Source: Candidatus Competibacteraceae bacterium
Lineage (GTDB): Bacteria > Pseudomonadota > Gammaproteobacteria > Competibacterales > Competibacteraceae
Assembly: GCA_020445045.1 (NCBI GenBank)
Contig: JAGRHI010000131.1
Span: 1-7,010 of the forward strand
Length of the DNA: 7,010 bases
Reading direction: 5' to 3'
A model generated the notes under the pieces. The model searched no databases. It was not told the origin of the DNA and was given only the letters and a program-made list of their open reading frames with translations. A program made the position numbers and the translations under genes. This document shows positions 6,686 through 7,010 of this stretch, in pieces; the first letter of the stretch is position 1, and every line of letters begins with the position of its first letter.

Positions 6686-7010
6686 ATGGCGAAGTATGAC
6701 GTGTACGGGATCGGCAACGCACTAGTGGACATGGAGTATGAGGTCGAAGTCGCCGACCTGGAAACGCTGGGCATTGACAAGGGCGTGATGACTCTGGTGG
6801 ATGAGCAATGCCAGTTGCGGATGATGGATCATCTGGCCGCATACCCTCACCAACGCAGTTCGGGTGGGTCGGCGGCCAATTCGATGATCGCGGTCCGCCA
6901 GTTCGGCGGGACCAGCTTCTATTCCTGCAAGGTCGCGGAGGACGATCTCGGACATTTCTACATGAAGGACCTGCTCGATGGCGGAGTGGACACCAATCAC
7001 CATACCGAGA
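6686..7010 (+). CDS. Adenosine kinase-like PfkB-family carbohydrate kinase (5' part)
   Basis: The first 108 codons are visible and the gene runs off the right edge. The protein begins MAKYDVYGIGNALVDMEYEV. The GxGNxLVD start (residues 8-15) is the beta-strand and substrate-binding Asp region typical of adenosine kinase and related PfkB (ribokinase-like) enzymes. SGGSAANSMIAVRQFGG (59-75) is the N-terminal PfkB signature that contacts the sugar. Members transfer the ATP gamma-phosphate to adenosine or a sugar hydroxyl. The family assignment is firm. Adenosine as substrate is inferred from similarity of the first 100 residues. The C-terminal GAGD catalytic motif, which would confirm an active enzyme, lies outside. 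It is 117 nt downstream of the fused kinase gene on the same strand, with stem-loops between, so co-transcription is uncertain. Confidence 0.88.
   Translation, partial: MAKYDVYGIGNALVDMEYEVEVADLETLGIDKGVMTLVDEQCQLRMMDHLAAYPHQRSSGGSAANSMIAVRQFGGTSFYSCKVAEDDLGHFYMKDLLDGGVDTNHHTE

Overview
This GC-rich window carries five protein-coding genes and no sign of a mobile element, CRISPR array or RNA gene. PBP1b with a UB2H domain, a TPR-type Lpo lipoprotein beside it, and a YoaA-type helicase together point to a gammaproteobacterium (inference from gene content). I cannot place it to genus.

Minus strand, in transcription order: mrcB (4884 to 2374) encodes the bifunctional peptidoglycan synthase PBP1b. 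A 160-nt gap follows, then a proline-rich outer-membrane lipoprotein with C-terminal TPRs (2213 to 1173). Its position and architecture match LpoP, the PBP1b activator described in Pseudomonas aeruginosa. After 25 nt comes yoaA, a DinG/XPD-family iron-sulfur DNA helicase (start at 1147) that runs off the left edge. The first two genes form a cell-wall module: PBP1b polymerises and crosslinks glycan strands from the inner membrane, and the lipoprotein would reach through the peptidoglycan from the outer membrane to switch it on. yoaA seems to share their transcript but works in DNA repair.

Plus strand: a 103-nt divergent region separates mrcB from a two-domain protein (4988 to 6568). It fuses an aminoglycoside-phosphotransferase-like kinase fold to a P-loop kinase of unknown substrate. 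After a 117-nt gap with two GC-rich stem-loops comes the 5' part of an adenosine kinase of the PfkB family (6686 to the right edge).

This is mostly core chromosome, and I see no wholly new system. The best lead is a roughly 39-residue proline/arginine-rich insert holding two extra cysteines inside the UB2H domain of PBP1b, the domain that binds Lpo activators. It sits next to an activator whose disordered linker is about 215 residues long. The two may have co-evolved.
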